In this document: one piece after another, positions 54,225-64,000 of the stretch | Numbering within the stretch: the first letter of the stretch is position 1 | How the letters are laid out: the number at the start of each line of letters is the position of its first letter | Assembly: GCA_030674185.1 (NCBI GenBank) | Contig: JAPXFY010000021.1 | Span: 67,158,876-67,222,875, forward strand | DNA length: 64,000 bases | Direction: 5' to 3' | Source: Monoplex corrugatus | Taxonomy: Eukaryota > Mollusca > Gastropoda > Littorinimorpha > Ranellidae | Made by a program: the position numbers and the translations under genes | The notes under the pieces: model-generated | The model's database searches: none | What the model was told of the DNA's origin: nothing | The model's input: only the letters and a program-made list of their open reading frames with translations

Positions 54225-55590
54225 GTAAATCATTATTGTGGTCTGGGGTTGATCGAGGTGGCTTACTGCGGGTCATCTGAAGACACTTATAAGTTATTAT
54301 TGCGGTTTGGGGTTGATCGAGGTGGCTTACTGCGGGTCATCTGGAGATACCTATAAGTTATTATTGTGGTTTTGGGTTGATCGAGGTGGCTTACTGTGGG
54401 TCATCTGGAGATACTTCTAAGTTATTACTGTGATTTTGGGTTGATCGAGGTGGCTTACTGCGGGTCATCTGGAGATACTTCTAAGTTATTACTGTGGTTT
54501 TGGGTTGATCGAGGTGGCTTACTGCGGGTCATCTGGAGATACTTCTAAGTTATTACTGTGGTTTTGGGTTGATCGAGGTGGCTTACTGCGGGTCATCTGG
54601 AGATACTTCTAAGTTATTACTGTGGTTTTGGGTTGATCGAGGTGGCTTACTGCGGGTCATCTGGAGATACTTCTAAGTTATTACTGTGGTTTTGGGTTGA
54701 TCGAGGTGGCTTACTGCGGGTCATCTGGAGATACTTCTAAGTTATTACTGTGGTTTTGGGTTGGTCGAGGTGGCTTACTACGGGGTCATCTGAAGATACT
54801 TAGAAGTTATTATTGCGGTTTTGGGTTGGTCGAGGTGGCTTACTACGGGGTCATCTGAAGATACTTAGAAGTTATTATTGCGGTTTTGGGTTGGTCGAGG
54901 TGGCTTACTGTGGGTCATCTGGAGATACTTCTAAGTTATTACTGTGGTTTTGGGTTGATCGAGGTGGCTTACTGTGGGTCATCTGAAGATACTTGTAAGT
55001 CATTAGTGTGGTTTGGGGTTGATCGAGGTGGCTTACTGCGGGTCATCTGAAGATACTTAGAAGTTAAATATTGTGGTGTGGGGTTGATCAAGGTGGCTTA
55101 CTACAGGTCATCTGAAGATGCTTATAAGTTATTATTGCGGTTTTGGGTTGATCGAGGTGGCTTACTACAGGTCATCTGAAGATACTCAGAAGTTAAATAT
55201 TGTGGTTTGGGGTTGATCGAGGTGGCTTACTGCGGGTCATCTGAAGATACTTAGAAGTTAAATATTGTGGTTTGGGTTGGTCGAGGTGGCTTACTACAGG
55301 GTCATCTGAAGATACTTAGAAGTTAAATATTGTGGTTTGGGTTGGTCGAGGTGGCTTACTACAGGGTCATCTGAAAATACTTAGAAGTTAAATATTGTGG
55401 TTTGGGTTGGTCGAGGTGGCATACTACAGGGTCATCTGAAGATACTTAGAAGTTAAATATTGTGGTTTGGGTTGGTCGAGGTGGCTTACTACGGGGTCAT
55501 CTGAAGATACTTAGAAGTTAAATATTGTGGTTTGGGTTGGTCGAGGTGGCTTACTATGGGGTCATCTGAAGATACTTATTTAACTTGCGG
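54225..55590. repeat. ~62-bp satellite
   Basis: About 22 units contain TTGATCGAGGTGGCTTACTG, CGGGTCATCTGGAGATACTT, CTAAGTTATTACTGTGGTTT. Units from 54460 to 54760 are almost identical; those towards 55500 carry TACAGGGTCATCTGAAGATA. Confidence 0.95.
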
Positions 55591-56115
55591 TTTGGGGTTG
55601 CAAGAGAAAATAATTTGTATCTGATTGGTGCAGAAGATATTTATTGGCGTGAAAAGATTCACTGTGAAATTTTACATAATCGCATGACTGTGTTACTAAT
55701 TTGTCATCTCATTTTGTGGATTAAGGGTTAATGTGCCATAATCCTGTTAAGGATTGGTTTGCCATGATCCTTAACTGTGGCCAGTAATATACAGAACGTC
55801 TGCAGCTACGGCAACAGTGTGGCTCTGAACTTTGCAATTGGGGTGTGATGATGGAAACCAATACACATGGATTTCTGCCTAAGATGTTGATTTTCTCAGA
55901 CTGAAGGACAGTTGCATTTCATTATGAATGAACAGTATTTGAGTTAACCCGTACATTTAAATTTTGTAATTTGTTGAGCTGGATTATTTTGAAGTCATTA
56001 ATTTGTTGAATTACATGTATACACACTTGAAATTTATATGCATTGATTTGAAGGATTACTAATGCCCACACATAAATGCACACCCACCATCATGTACATG
56101 TATACACAGACAGAC
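55591..56115. other. Intergenic stretch
   Basis: AT-rich DNA with no recognised gene, RNA or repeat. Confidence 0.3.
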
Positions 56116-56117
56116 AT

Positions 56118-56290
56118 GTCCATAAAGTGATTGTGTGGTCCCAGTTCTCCTGTTGAGGCCATAGCATGCTCCACTCTGGGTGGGAGTTGGTGTTTGGGGG
56201 TGGCGGCTGACAAATCCCACAAGAAATGTTTGGATTGATAAGGATTTGAACTCACAAACTTCCAGTCAGTGGTTCATGGCATTAAACACT
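56118..56290 (-). mobile_element. tRNA-derived SINE-like repeat, short diverged copy
   Basis: GTGATTGTGTGGTCCCAGTT, CCATAGCATGCTCCACTCTG and AAGGATTTGAACTCACAAAC follow the order seen in the minus-strand copies at 25.3 and 59.2 kb. Confidence 0.6.
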
Positions 56291-56554
56291 GGACACACTG
56301 GATGGTTATTGTTGCAACTTGTGCTCAGGGAGATCAGACATGCATTCTGTCGTATTTTTTATGTGCGTTCGTTCTGTTGTATTTTTCACGTGAACGTTTA
56401 CCTGCAAAGAGGAAAAGTTAAAAGTGAATTTTGATGTGATAAAATGTGGCAGAAGTGCGGTCTGAGTTAGGCAACTAGTTTGTGTTCAAAACAGCCGCGT
56501 GTAAGTTCCTCACATTGGAAATGTCGCAGAGCAAATCTGATACGGTGTCATCTC

Positions 56555-56775
56555 ACTCGTCTCACTTGTTGGTGTCACCGGGTTCTGTGTTGGCTGCTGC
56601 ACATCCGGACACCAGCATCTCCCTCCAGGCTGCTCTGTCTTGACTTTTGTGGACAGTTTCTTGAATATTGAGGCCATTGATGTTGGTTATGTTCTCGATG
56701 GATGAGATAGGAGGCCTGCCTTTTTGCCTTTTTGCCTCTGTTTTTCCTTGAAAGATGGTTGCCATGAGGTCCGTG
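56555..56775 (-). pseudogene. LINE tail remnant
   Basis: Minus-strand frame MATIFQGKTEAKRQKGRPPI, SSIENITNINGLNIQETVHK then SQDRAAWREMLVSG and NTEPGDTNK. The RGRPP...DRxAWR pattern is that of the C-terminal tail of animal non-LTR elements. Confidence 0.6.
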
Positions 56776-56779
56776 TTCT

Positions 56780-57300
56780 TGTTGCGTGACTCATGGCCAT
56801 GTGTAACACAACAATATACAGTGACATAAGATAAATAGAATGACAGTTAATGAAATAATGAAATACTATTTACTTATGTTTCTGATTACATCTTGCATAA
56901 ACTATAAAAGCAATACGAATAATAATCCACAATCTTAATTTGTTACCTTACCTTTTGCAAAGACTTTTATAAAAGGCAATACGAAGGCAAGTATGCATTG
57001 ACTTGATGTGATTTTGTGGTTTTGCTGGGTTTGTGTTTAAAGACTGAGCTGGACCATGTAGTTTGTATTAATGATGATAACCTTGCTGTGATTCATTGTC
57101 GGTGAGCTGGGTTGAGTTGTATTCACTGATGATGTGGATCAGAGCATGTACGGACATGCTCTTTGGCACTGACAGGCAGTCAGTGTTTGAAGTCACAGTA
57201 TATATCCTTGTTGTTGGTTTGTATTGTAGTGGTATGTGTTGTGTGGGATGAATTCTATTTATTATACATTGCATGACTTTGATGTCTTGATAATAGTTGA
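56780..57300. other. Intergenic stretch
   Basis: No gene or repeat recognised. Confidence 0.3.
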
Positions 57301-57304
57301 TTTG

Positions 57305-57357
57305 AGATATGTGTGTGTGTGGATGTAAAGTTTTCAGTATCCGTTAGTATGTATGTA

Positions 57358-57388
<31 letters not shown>

Positions 57389-57425
57389 GTCTGGATGTAA
57401 AGTTTTCAGTATCCGTTAGTATGTA

Positions 57426-57461
<36 letters not shown>

Positions 57462-57493
57462 TTTGGATGTAAAGTTTTCAGTATCCGTTAGTA

Positions 57494-57557
<64 letters not shown>

Positions 57558-57580
57558 GGATGTAAAGTTTTCAGTATCCG

Positions 57581-57638
<58 letters not shown>

Positions 57639-57662
57639 TGGATGTAAAGTTTTCAGTATCCG

Positions 57663-57709
<47 letters not shown>

Positions 57710-57891
57710 TCTGGATGTAAAGTTTTTAGTATCCGTTAGTTGTGTGTGTGTGTGTGTGTGTGTGTCTGATGTAAAGTTTTCAGTATCCGTAGTGTGTGTG
57801 TGTGTGTCTGGATGTAAAGTTTAGTATCCGTAGGTGTGTGTGTGTGTGTGTGTGTGGTGGTGTGTCTGGATGTAAAGTTTTCAGTATCCGT

Positions 57892-57936
<45 letters not shown>

Positions 57937-57980
57937 ATGTAAAGTTTTCAGTATCCGTTATTATGTATGTGTGTGTGCTT
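57305..57980. repeat. (GT)n interspersed with a 30-bp unit
   Basis: About ten GT runs of varying length alternate with GGATGTAAAGTTTTCAGTATC then CGTTAGT. The unique part is well kept while the GT run varies. Confidence 0.93.
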
Positions 57981-57984
57981 AATT

Positions 57985-58131
57985 TTACCCTTTGACTCCC
58001 GCGCCCTATCCACCAGCAGCAAGAACTTGACCCTGTGCTCCATCAAAGGGTTAAGTTTTTGCTTTGCTAGTATGGTTAACAGTGCCAGAGGCTGGGATAC
58101 AGGGGATAGGGTGTGGGAGTCAAAGGGTTAA
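57985..58131. mobile_element. Palindromic MITE, long variant
   Basis: TTACCCTTTGACTCCCGCGC left arm and GTGTGGGAGTCAAAGGGTTA right arm, with an internal pair of half units (AAAGGGTTAAGTTTTTGCTT). Confidence 0.65.
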
Positions 58132-58159
58132 AATGCATGATATTGATGTTTTGCATAAA

Positions 58160-58460
58160 ACATTTATGTGTATGTATGTGAATGAGTGTGTTTTTGTGTG
58201 TGTCTTTGTGTGCAAGTGTACTTACATGTGTGTGTGTATAAGTGTGTGTGAGTGTGTATGTGTGTGAGTGTGTGTGTGTATGTGTGTGTGTGTTCTAGAT
58301 CCAAAGCTCATGATATTGCCTTCATTGTGTATACATGTGTTTATACATTGTGTATAATGTGTGTGTGTGTGTGTGTGTATGCTCGCGCGCATGTGTGTGT
58401 ATGTGTATGCGTGTGCGCTCGCTTGTGTGCGAATGTGTGTGTTTGTGTGCGCAAGTGTAT
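58160..58460. repeat. Interrupted GT-rich repeats
   Basis: GT/GC-rich simple sequence at 58186-58295 and 58358-58475. Confidence 0.85.
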
Positions 58461-58827
58461 GTCAGTGTGAGTATGTGTGCTATGATCTTGAAACAGACAT
58501 TCATGAAATCTTGTCATGTGGAACCAGCTTATGCCTGGAACACCTGCTTGGGTGAAGTGGAATTTGAAACCATAAAACAGACATCTCCTTAGCTTTGGTT
58601 TCGTCATACAAATGAGTGTGATGACAAAAACCACGGCGTCAAATATCAGAATACAAAATATTTTATTCTCAAGTGATATACCTGGTGAAACATGAAAAAT
58701 AAAACGTTGTTTGAGAAACCGAAATTTTGGCATATTAAGTGTGTTTATTTTATAGTGTTTTGCTTTGTTTCTTTGAGTGATTAGTCCTTTATTTTAAAAA
58801 AAAATTTTCTTTGTCCTTTATTTAAAT

Positions 58828-59275
58828 TTTTCCCCCTCATTTTTTCTGTCACTTTAATGGCCACAGAAGCTAGGTAAGTTTTTGTGACTGCTGTGATGAT
58901 GATGATGATGATGACGTGGAGGATGATAATCTTGATACAAATGAGTTTCTTCTGGATTGAGACTGTATGACAGGGCTGTACTCAGCTCTTTCATAATGTA
59001 TCTTGGCATGAACCAGGCCCGAATGATACAGACCCCTGCAGTGTTGGTCAAGATATTTGAGCAATACTGTCAATGATGTATCCATGAAGTGAATGAGACT
59101 TGGACTGTGTGGTCCCAGTCTTCACGATTGTCCCATAGCACACTCGGGTTTGGGGAGAAGCCACTTGCGGCCAAAGAATCCACCAGTGACTGTGATGGGG
59201 GTGTTCAGGTTTGAACCCCCATCCTTCCTGTCGGGTAGTCCTTGCTGTAACCACCACACCATGGTGACTAGGGGT
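58828..59275 (-). mobile_element. tRNA-derived SINE-like repeat, copy 4
   Basis: Minus-strand head at about 59275 (TAGTCACCATGGTGTGGTGG) with GGGTTCAAACCTGAACAC near 59216. The tail has the TCACTTTAATGGCCACAGAAG phrase at 58850-58870 and a CATCATCATCA run at 58896-58912 on the minus strand. Confidence 0.75.
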
Positions 59276-59291
59276 TGGCTTTTTATTGTAG

Positions 59292-60075
59292 ATGATGATG
59301 GAGTTTAAATATCTGGGAACGGTCATCTCACCAGACAGCAGATGCACATCAGAAACAGCCAGCAGAATCGGCCAAGCCAAAACAGCATTCAAGAAGATGA
59401 AAAGCGTTCTTACCAACAAATACCTATTAGTTAACATCGGGCAGAGAGTTCTTGAATGTTATATAGAACCGATAATGTGATTGGATGGAGGGTCAACACC
59501 AGGGCATCTCCGTAGATTATGTGCACGAATGCATTGATATGTGTACTTAATTTTCTTTTTCCTTTTTTTTCCTGTTGAAGTGTTGTGTATGTTTTGAAAC
59601 GGTTATAGCCCTGATATGGCTCTACACATTCAGCTGGGCTATAAACAACAATAACAATACAGTTGTGAGGAGTGGATAGTCAAGACGCAGAGCCAGAACA
59701 AGATTGAGGCAGCCGAAATGTGGTTTCTAAGAATGTTAAGAGATCCATGGGCAGCAAAAAAAACAACAACAAAAAACAACAAACGAGACTGTCTTGATGA
59801 AGTCAACACAAGAAGATCATTGATAAAGAGATAGGGAAAAACAAGCAACATTTATAGGCCATTTTATGAGAAAAGGGGAATTAGAGCACCTGGTCCCGAC
59901 AGGAAAGCTGGAGGGAAAGAGAACACCGGGTAGACCCATGGGGAAAATATTGGACAGACTTACAGGTGGCTGAGGACAGAGAAGGTGGAAGATGTGGTTG
60001 CAGCGACAAGGGATAGATGCATATGGAGGGCCGTGATCACCAACGCCATGCAGCAGGTCACGTGATGATGATGAT
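59292..60075 (+). pseudogene. LINE reverse transcriptase tail, interrupted by a family D fragment
   Basis: 59292-59478 encodes FKYLGTVISPDSRCTSETAS, then RIGQAKTAFKKMKSVLTNKY and VLECYIEPIM. The LINE resumes at about 59659 with AGATTGAGGCAGCCGAAATG and continues, with frameshifts, to the GHFMRKGELEHLV-type tail and a (GAT)n end at 60064-60081. Between them sits a family D piece. Confidence 0.78.
59478..59658 (+). mobile_element. Family D 3' fragment inserted in a LINE
   Basis: GATTGGATGGAGGGTCAACA, GCATTGATATGTGTACTTAA and CAGCTGGGCTATAAACAACA match the 3' half of family D. The LINE sequence continues on both sides. Confidence 0.75.
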
Positions 60076-60081
60076 GATGAT

Positions 60082-61080
60082 GGGGAATGACATGAGGCTC
60101 TTCTGTGTGTGTGAGTGTGTATCATAACATGTGTACTTTTTTTGTCATGTAGCGTCCACATATCATCGGATTATAACTACACAGATTTCAAGGATTAATT
60201 ATATGTTCTCTTATTTCTCTTGTCTCATTCTCTGCGTGTGTGTGCCTCGTGTCTGACCATCCTCCGTCCCGCACTCCTGTTGCCTTCCGTTTTATTTTTC
60301 TGCAAAGGAGGAATGATTATTTGAAAAAACAAACAAACAAACAAAACAAAAACAAAAACAAACACATACCCCCCCCCAAAAAAAAAAAGAAAAAAAAAAG
60401 AAAAGAATAAAAAAATAAACAAGGAAGTCAGTCGGTCAAGGAACATAACTCGTATTTTCATCCCTGTAAGCCATGTCCTATGTGTTGCTTCCCTTGGCAT
60501 GTGGTGCGGCAGTCCTAATTGGTTTTTTTTTGCTTTAGCGGGATGGGGAGGAGTGTGGTAGAAACAAATGAATAGCAATATTATATAGGCTTTTCTGCTA
60601 TTCTCATAAATTGTGCAACACTGTGATGATCTGCATATTTTGGATTCTGCAGCCACTGTCTGGTGGTTATTAGTGAAACAGTATCTGTATGCTGCATTCA
60701 GAGAGAGAGAATAAACATGCTGGAGTTTTTGTTCAGCATATAGTCTGACAGGTTCGTGAACGATCAGGCCTACAAAGAGTAAGTAAATCCTATGGTATAT
60801 CGTAGCGTGATATGTGTATATAAGATTGTGCCAATAATTTCTCAAAAACAATGTATAAAATAAACATGCTGATCAATTAGCAAATAACTGTAAGCAGAGT
60901 AAGTAACTGATCTGTGACAGACTAGAGAAGTTCACTGCCACCAGAAAACTAGATAAAGACGCCTGGGGCTTGTTCAAAAGGATTCATCTCAATCAGACAA
61001 TTCCATATGCGCTCCATCCAAATGTGCCAGCAGTTACCTGGCAGACTCCTCGATCCTGCGCAAGATCCTATTCTCTGGTA
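60082..61080. other. Intergenic stretch
   Basis: No gene recognised. A-rich and C-run low complexity at 60320-60420. Confidence 0.3.
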
Positions 61081-61740
61081 AGGTCTTGAAATGGAGAGGA
61101 GGGGGGGGGGAAGAATGGGAAATGGAGAGGAGGTGGGGGGGGGGAGAGAATGGGAAATGGAGAGGGGGTGGTGGGGGGAGAGAATGGGAAATGGAGAGGA
61201 GGTGGTGGGGAAGAGAATGGGAAATGGAGAGGGGGTGGTGGGGGAGAGAATGGGAAATGGAGAGGGGGTGGTGGGAGGAGAGAATGGAGAGGAGGTGGTG
61301 GAGGGAGAGAATGGGAAATGGAGAGGGGGTGGTGGGGGGAGAGAATGGGAAATGGAGAGGAGGTGGTGGGGGGAGAGAAGTGGAAATGTATGATGGGTGG
61401 TTCGGGGAGAGAATGAAAATGGAGAGGAGGTGTTGAGAGGGAGGAAGAATGGTGAAATGGAAGAGGGGTGATCGGGGGTGAGAATGGAAATGGAGAGGGC
61501 TGTAGTTTCGGGAAGACAATGGTAAATAGAGAGGTGGTGGAGGAGAGAATGGGAAATGGAGAGGTGGTGAGAGAAAGAATGGGAAAATGGAGAGGGTGGT
61601 GGGGTGAGAGAATGGGAAATGGAGAGGAGTGGTAGGGCAGAGAATGGGAAATGGAGAGGATTTGGTTTGGGAGAGAATGGAAGGAATGGAGAGGGGTGGT
61701 GGGGGGAGGGAATGGGAAATGGAGAGGGGGGGAGGGCGAA
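61081..61740. repeat. ~31-bp purine-rich minisatellite
   Basis: About 22 units read GAGAATGGGAAATGGAGAGG, GGGTGGTGGGG. The plus strand is almost all purine plus T, with several G runs of four to nine. Proline-rich frames on the minus strand are by-products. Confidence 0.93.
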
Positions 61741-61819
61741 TGGGTTTTAAGAAACACTTAGCTGACATCATGAGAATGACTGAAACATTGTGTTGGTCTC
61801 CGAACGTATCTTAAACATC

Positions 61820-62295
61820 AAATGGTACAACATAGTCCAAAACGTGAATGTACTTTTGCAAGCCCAGATGCCAAGAATAGATGCACTGCTAACACAGTCT
61901 TAGCTAAGATGGTGTGGACATTTTGTGCACATGCAGGATACGGCTACCAAAGCAGCTCTTCTACTGAACTGACAAGGGCCATCAATGAAGAGGACGGCCA
62001 AAGCTTCATACAAAGACACCTGAAAAAATCCCTCCAGAAATATGACATTGATGAAGAGCAATGGAAATCATGGCCTCAAACAGGTCTGAATGGAGGAAAG
62101 CTATTCGCAAGGGAACAGAAGCTTATGAAAACGAAAGACGAAGCAGCCAAGTGGAAAAGCGTGCAGCAATAAAGGCCAGAAACAACCCTGCAGAGTGTTC
62201 CACTGAGTGTCCTGTATGCGGCTCGCCTGTGTGCATCAGACTTTGGCCTGAGATCCTACATGAGGGTATACAAAGGAATAAAGTGCTAGGTTGGA
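61820..62295 (+). pseudogene. LINE 3' end with a degraded zinc-finger tail
   Basis: Encodes YQSSSSTELTRAINEEDGQS in one frame, then RSEWRKAIRKGTEAYENERR and a CPVCGSPV motif in another. CASDFGLRSYMRVYK in a third frame completes a C2H2-like finger often found at the C-terminus of animal LINE ORF2 products. At least two frameshifts. Confidence 0.6.
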
Positions 62296-62377
62296 CTTTA
62301 TCGACCACGATAGTCGACCACACATACATACGCGTGTAATGCACAACCCCCTCCCCGCACACAACATCACATCACAC

Positions 62378-62436
62378 AAAATATATATATATATATAAAT
62401 ATAGAATGGGGGGAGAGAGAAGAGAGAGAGAGAGAA
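62378..62436. repeat. (AT)n and (GA)n microsatellites
   Basis: AT run at 62381-62397 and GA run at 62413-62435. Confidence 0.85.
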
Positions 62437-62559
62437 CTGACTTAAACAGTGTGATGGCAGCAAACAAGCCAGTTTTTATATCGTGGGCTGGAATTGAACT
62501 TAAGAAGTCAGATCTTGATAAAATATAGTATAAAGATATAGACTAAGTAAAACAAGGTT

Positions 62560-62710
62560 AGGTAAGACCTCACGACCTGGCCAGCTCATAGGTTTATGTG
62601 CAGGCTTTAAAGCATGTGCCATGATCACCATACACATGGCATATGACATTAGTGCATATGGAATTTATTCCGAGCACGGAGACGTCGTCTTCAGAAACTG
62701 AAACTGAAAC
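62560..62710 (+). mobile_element. Dispersed repeat family B copy
   Basis: GACCTCACGACCTGGCCAGC, TATGTGCAGGCTTTAAAGCA and CGAGCACGGAGACGTCGTCT. An A-rich tract of about 150 bp follows. Confidence 0.7.
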
Positions 62711-62934
62711 AGATCTTGACTCCACGACTGCATAAAACAAGACAAAACAAAACAAAATAAACAACATAAAAACCCCAAACAAAACAAAAAATAGCAATTT
62801 CGGGAAAAAGGAAAAAGAAAGAAAAACAAGCAAACAAACAGAAAAAAAAACAAACAAACAAAAAAGAAAACAACCAAATTCAACTAAATAAAGTAAAACA
62901 CTTTTAGTGTCGGTCACAGCATTGTCTACCCTCT

Positions 62935-63048
62935 TTGGTCACAGTTTCTCAGGACGCACTCACAATGAATTCCGTATGCACTGACACCACTGCTGCTATG
63001 TGATGGAGAAGGTAAAAAATAATCATGGCATAAACCTTAAGCCTGGAC
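62935..63048 (-). mobile_element. Dispersed repeat family B, minus-strand copy
   Basis: AATGAATTCCGTATGCACTG, CATGGCATAAACCTTAAGCC are the complement of the family B body. A family D copy follows immediately. Confidence 0.6.
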
Positions 63049-63605
63049 ATCCCCCCGTTGGGTTGCCGGGGCTCTTTCAGTATAATAGTATCCCCACCTT
63101 CTGGAAATTCTGTGCTAGAAATTTCCTCTTTTCTGTCACTCTCTTTGTTTCTGCCTTGTTGCCTTGCTTTCTGTCATTTCTACTTATTTTCTGCCTTAAT
63201 GGTCCATTCACCTGTATTTTTTCGATAAAGTCTTAGTACTTTTTCTTCGGATTGATAATTGGGTACATGTATTAAGTGCATTTTTGGCTCTAAGGAGATG
63301 AGATATGCGGAAGCAATTTTAGGTAATTTATGCCTGCTTTTATAGTATGTTTTGGTGTCCTTGTATGCTTATATTTGTATTCAGGTGTGTTTTTTAAATC
63401 TCCCCTGTGCGATAAATTGGACGGAATGGTCGTACGCCGGGGGCATGTCCTTAGATTCTGTGCGCGAATGCATTGATATGTGGTACTTAATTTTCTTTTT
63501 TTTTCTTTTTTTTCTTCTTTTCCTGTTGAAGTTTTGTGTGTTTTGAAGCGGTTATAGCCCTGATATGGCTCTGCGCAGTCGGCTGGGCTTTAAACAACAA
63601 TAAAA
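63048..63605 (+). mobile_element. Family D repeat, near full-length copy
   Basis: Begins CATCCCCCCGTTGGGTTGCC and ends CGGCTGGGCTTTAAACAACA, with every landmark block in order. Confidence 0.82.
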
Positions 63606-63744
63606 GAAAGAAAGAAAGCTGGACATAAACCGTACGTGCTGGCTAGGTTTGAGACCCTACCTAGCATAAGTTTTATATCTCATCAAAGCAGCGTATAAGT
63701 AAACTAGAATTTTCCTGCATGACCTCAAGACAAGATATGCTTTA

Positions 63745-63992
63745 CTTTACTTACTTTTTCCTTCCGCTTGTACCGGTGGGTGTCGCGGGGAGATACAGTC
63801 GTCTGTCAGCAGCAAGGCGGTAGCCTGGAGAAGGGACATCTCGTGAGCTCTGAGGGTGTCTGCCACGGAGTCGCTCCATCGTCGTCTTGGTCTTCCTCTG
63901 GCTCTCCAGCCAGAGTATCTGGTGTTGTATGCCCGAAGAGCTGGATGGTTTAGGGGCATACGTGTGAGGTGTCCGAACCACTTGATCCTCAT
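63745..63992 (-). pseudogene. LINE tail fragment
   Basis: Minus strand MRIKWFGHLTRMPLNHPALR, AYNTRYSGWRARGRPRRRWS then DSVADTLRAHEMSLLQATAL. WFGHLxRMP and GRPRRRWxD are typical of LINE ORF2 tails. Homologous to the fragment at 37846-38000. Confidence 0.75.
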
Positions 63993-64000
63993 ATGTTCGA

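Noticed and set aside
61034..61771. Two overlapping minus-strand Pro/Ser/His-rich frames of about 230-245 residues
   Set aside because: Both frames remain open because the purine-rich array lacks stop-forming combinations on the opposite strand; composition is that of the repeat.

Overview
This is a repeat-rich animal nuclear DNA window. Spliced GT-AG exons, long introns, many CA/CT microsatellites, tRNA-derived SINE-like repeats and diverse LINE, Penelope-like, hAT and piggyBac-type remnants suggest a marine invertebrate, most likely a mollusc. That assignment is inference; no species marker is visible.

The central gene is a plus-strand orthologue of SAP130, the 130 kDa Sin3A-associated subunit of the SIN3/HDAC corepressor. 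I could trace 16 coding exons from 5910 to the stop codon at 49370-49372. Apart from one junction (exon 1 to exon 2, which has alternative acceptors), every junction has matching intron phase. Together they encode about 884 residues. The first visible exon corresponds to the region after roughly residue 200 of the vertebrate protein, so the N-terminal coding exons are missing from the window or were not recognisable. The C-terminal exons (36450-49372) carry the conserved domain that begins YIDEEGVR.

On the minus strand at 0.6-2.0 kb lies the start of a second, unnamed gene. A very short first coding exon (ATG GCA G) splices to a 372-nt exon encoding a basic protein with two RYRERLK-like repeats. 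It then continues off the left edge.

Layout: 1-2.7 kb, minus-strand gene with a duplicated intron segment; 2.7-5.9 kb, non-coding DNA with a LINE remnant and a palindromic MITE; 5.9-49.4 kb, SAP130 exons and introns; 49.4-51.1 kb, probable 3' UTR and downstream DNA; 51.1-64 kb, transposon remnants, minisatellites and microsatellites with no host gene recognised. SAP130 introns hold a complete hAT transposon with an intact 696-aa transposase (26104-28879), several TTAA-flanked piggyBac-like elements, a LINE nested inside another repeat with a visible target-site duplication, and a Penelope-type GIY-YIG fragment.

The most striking observation is that tandem arrays lie directly against the 3' splice sites of three SAP130 exons (5, 13 and 14), and probably a fourth (11). 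Their repeat units are copies of the splice acceptor region, in two cases with the first bases of the exon. Introns thus appear to grow by tandem copying of their own acceptor junctions, leaving many decoy acceptors just upstream of the real one.
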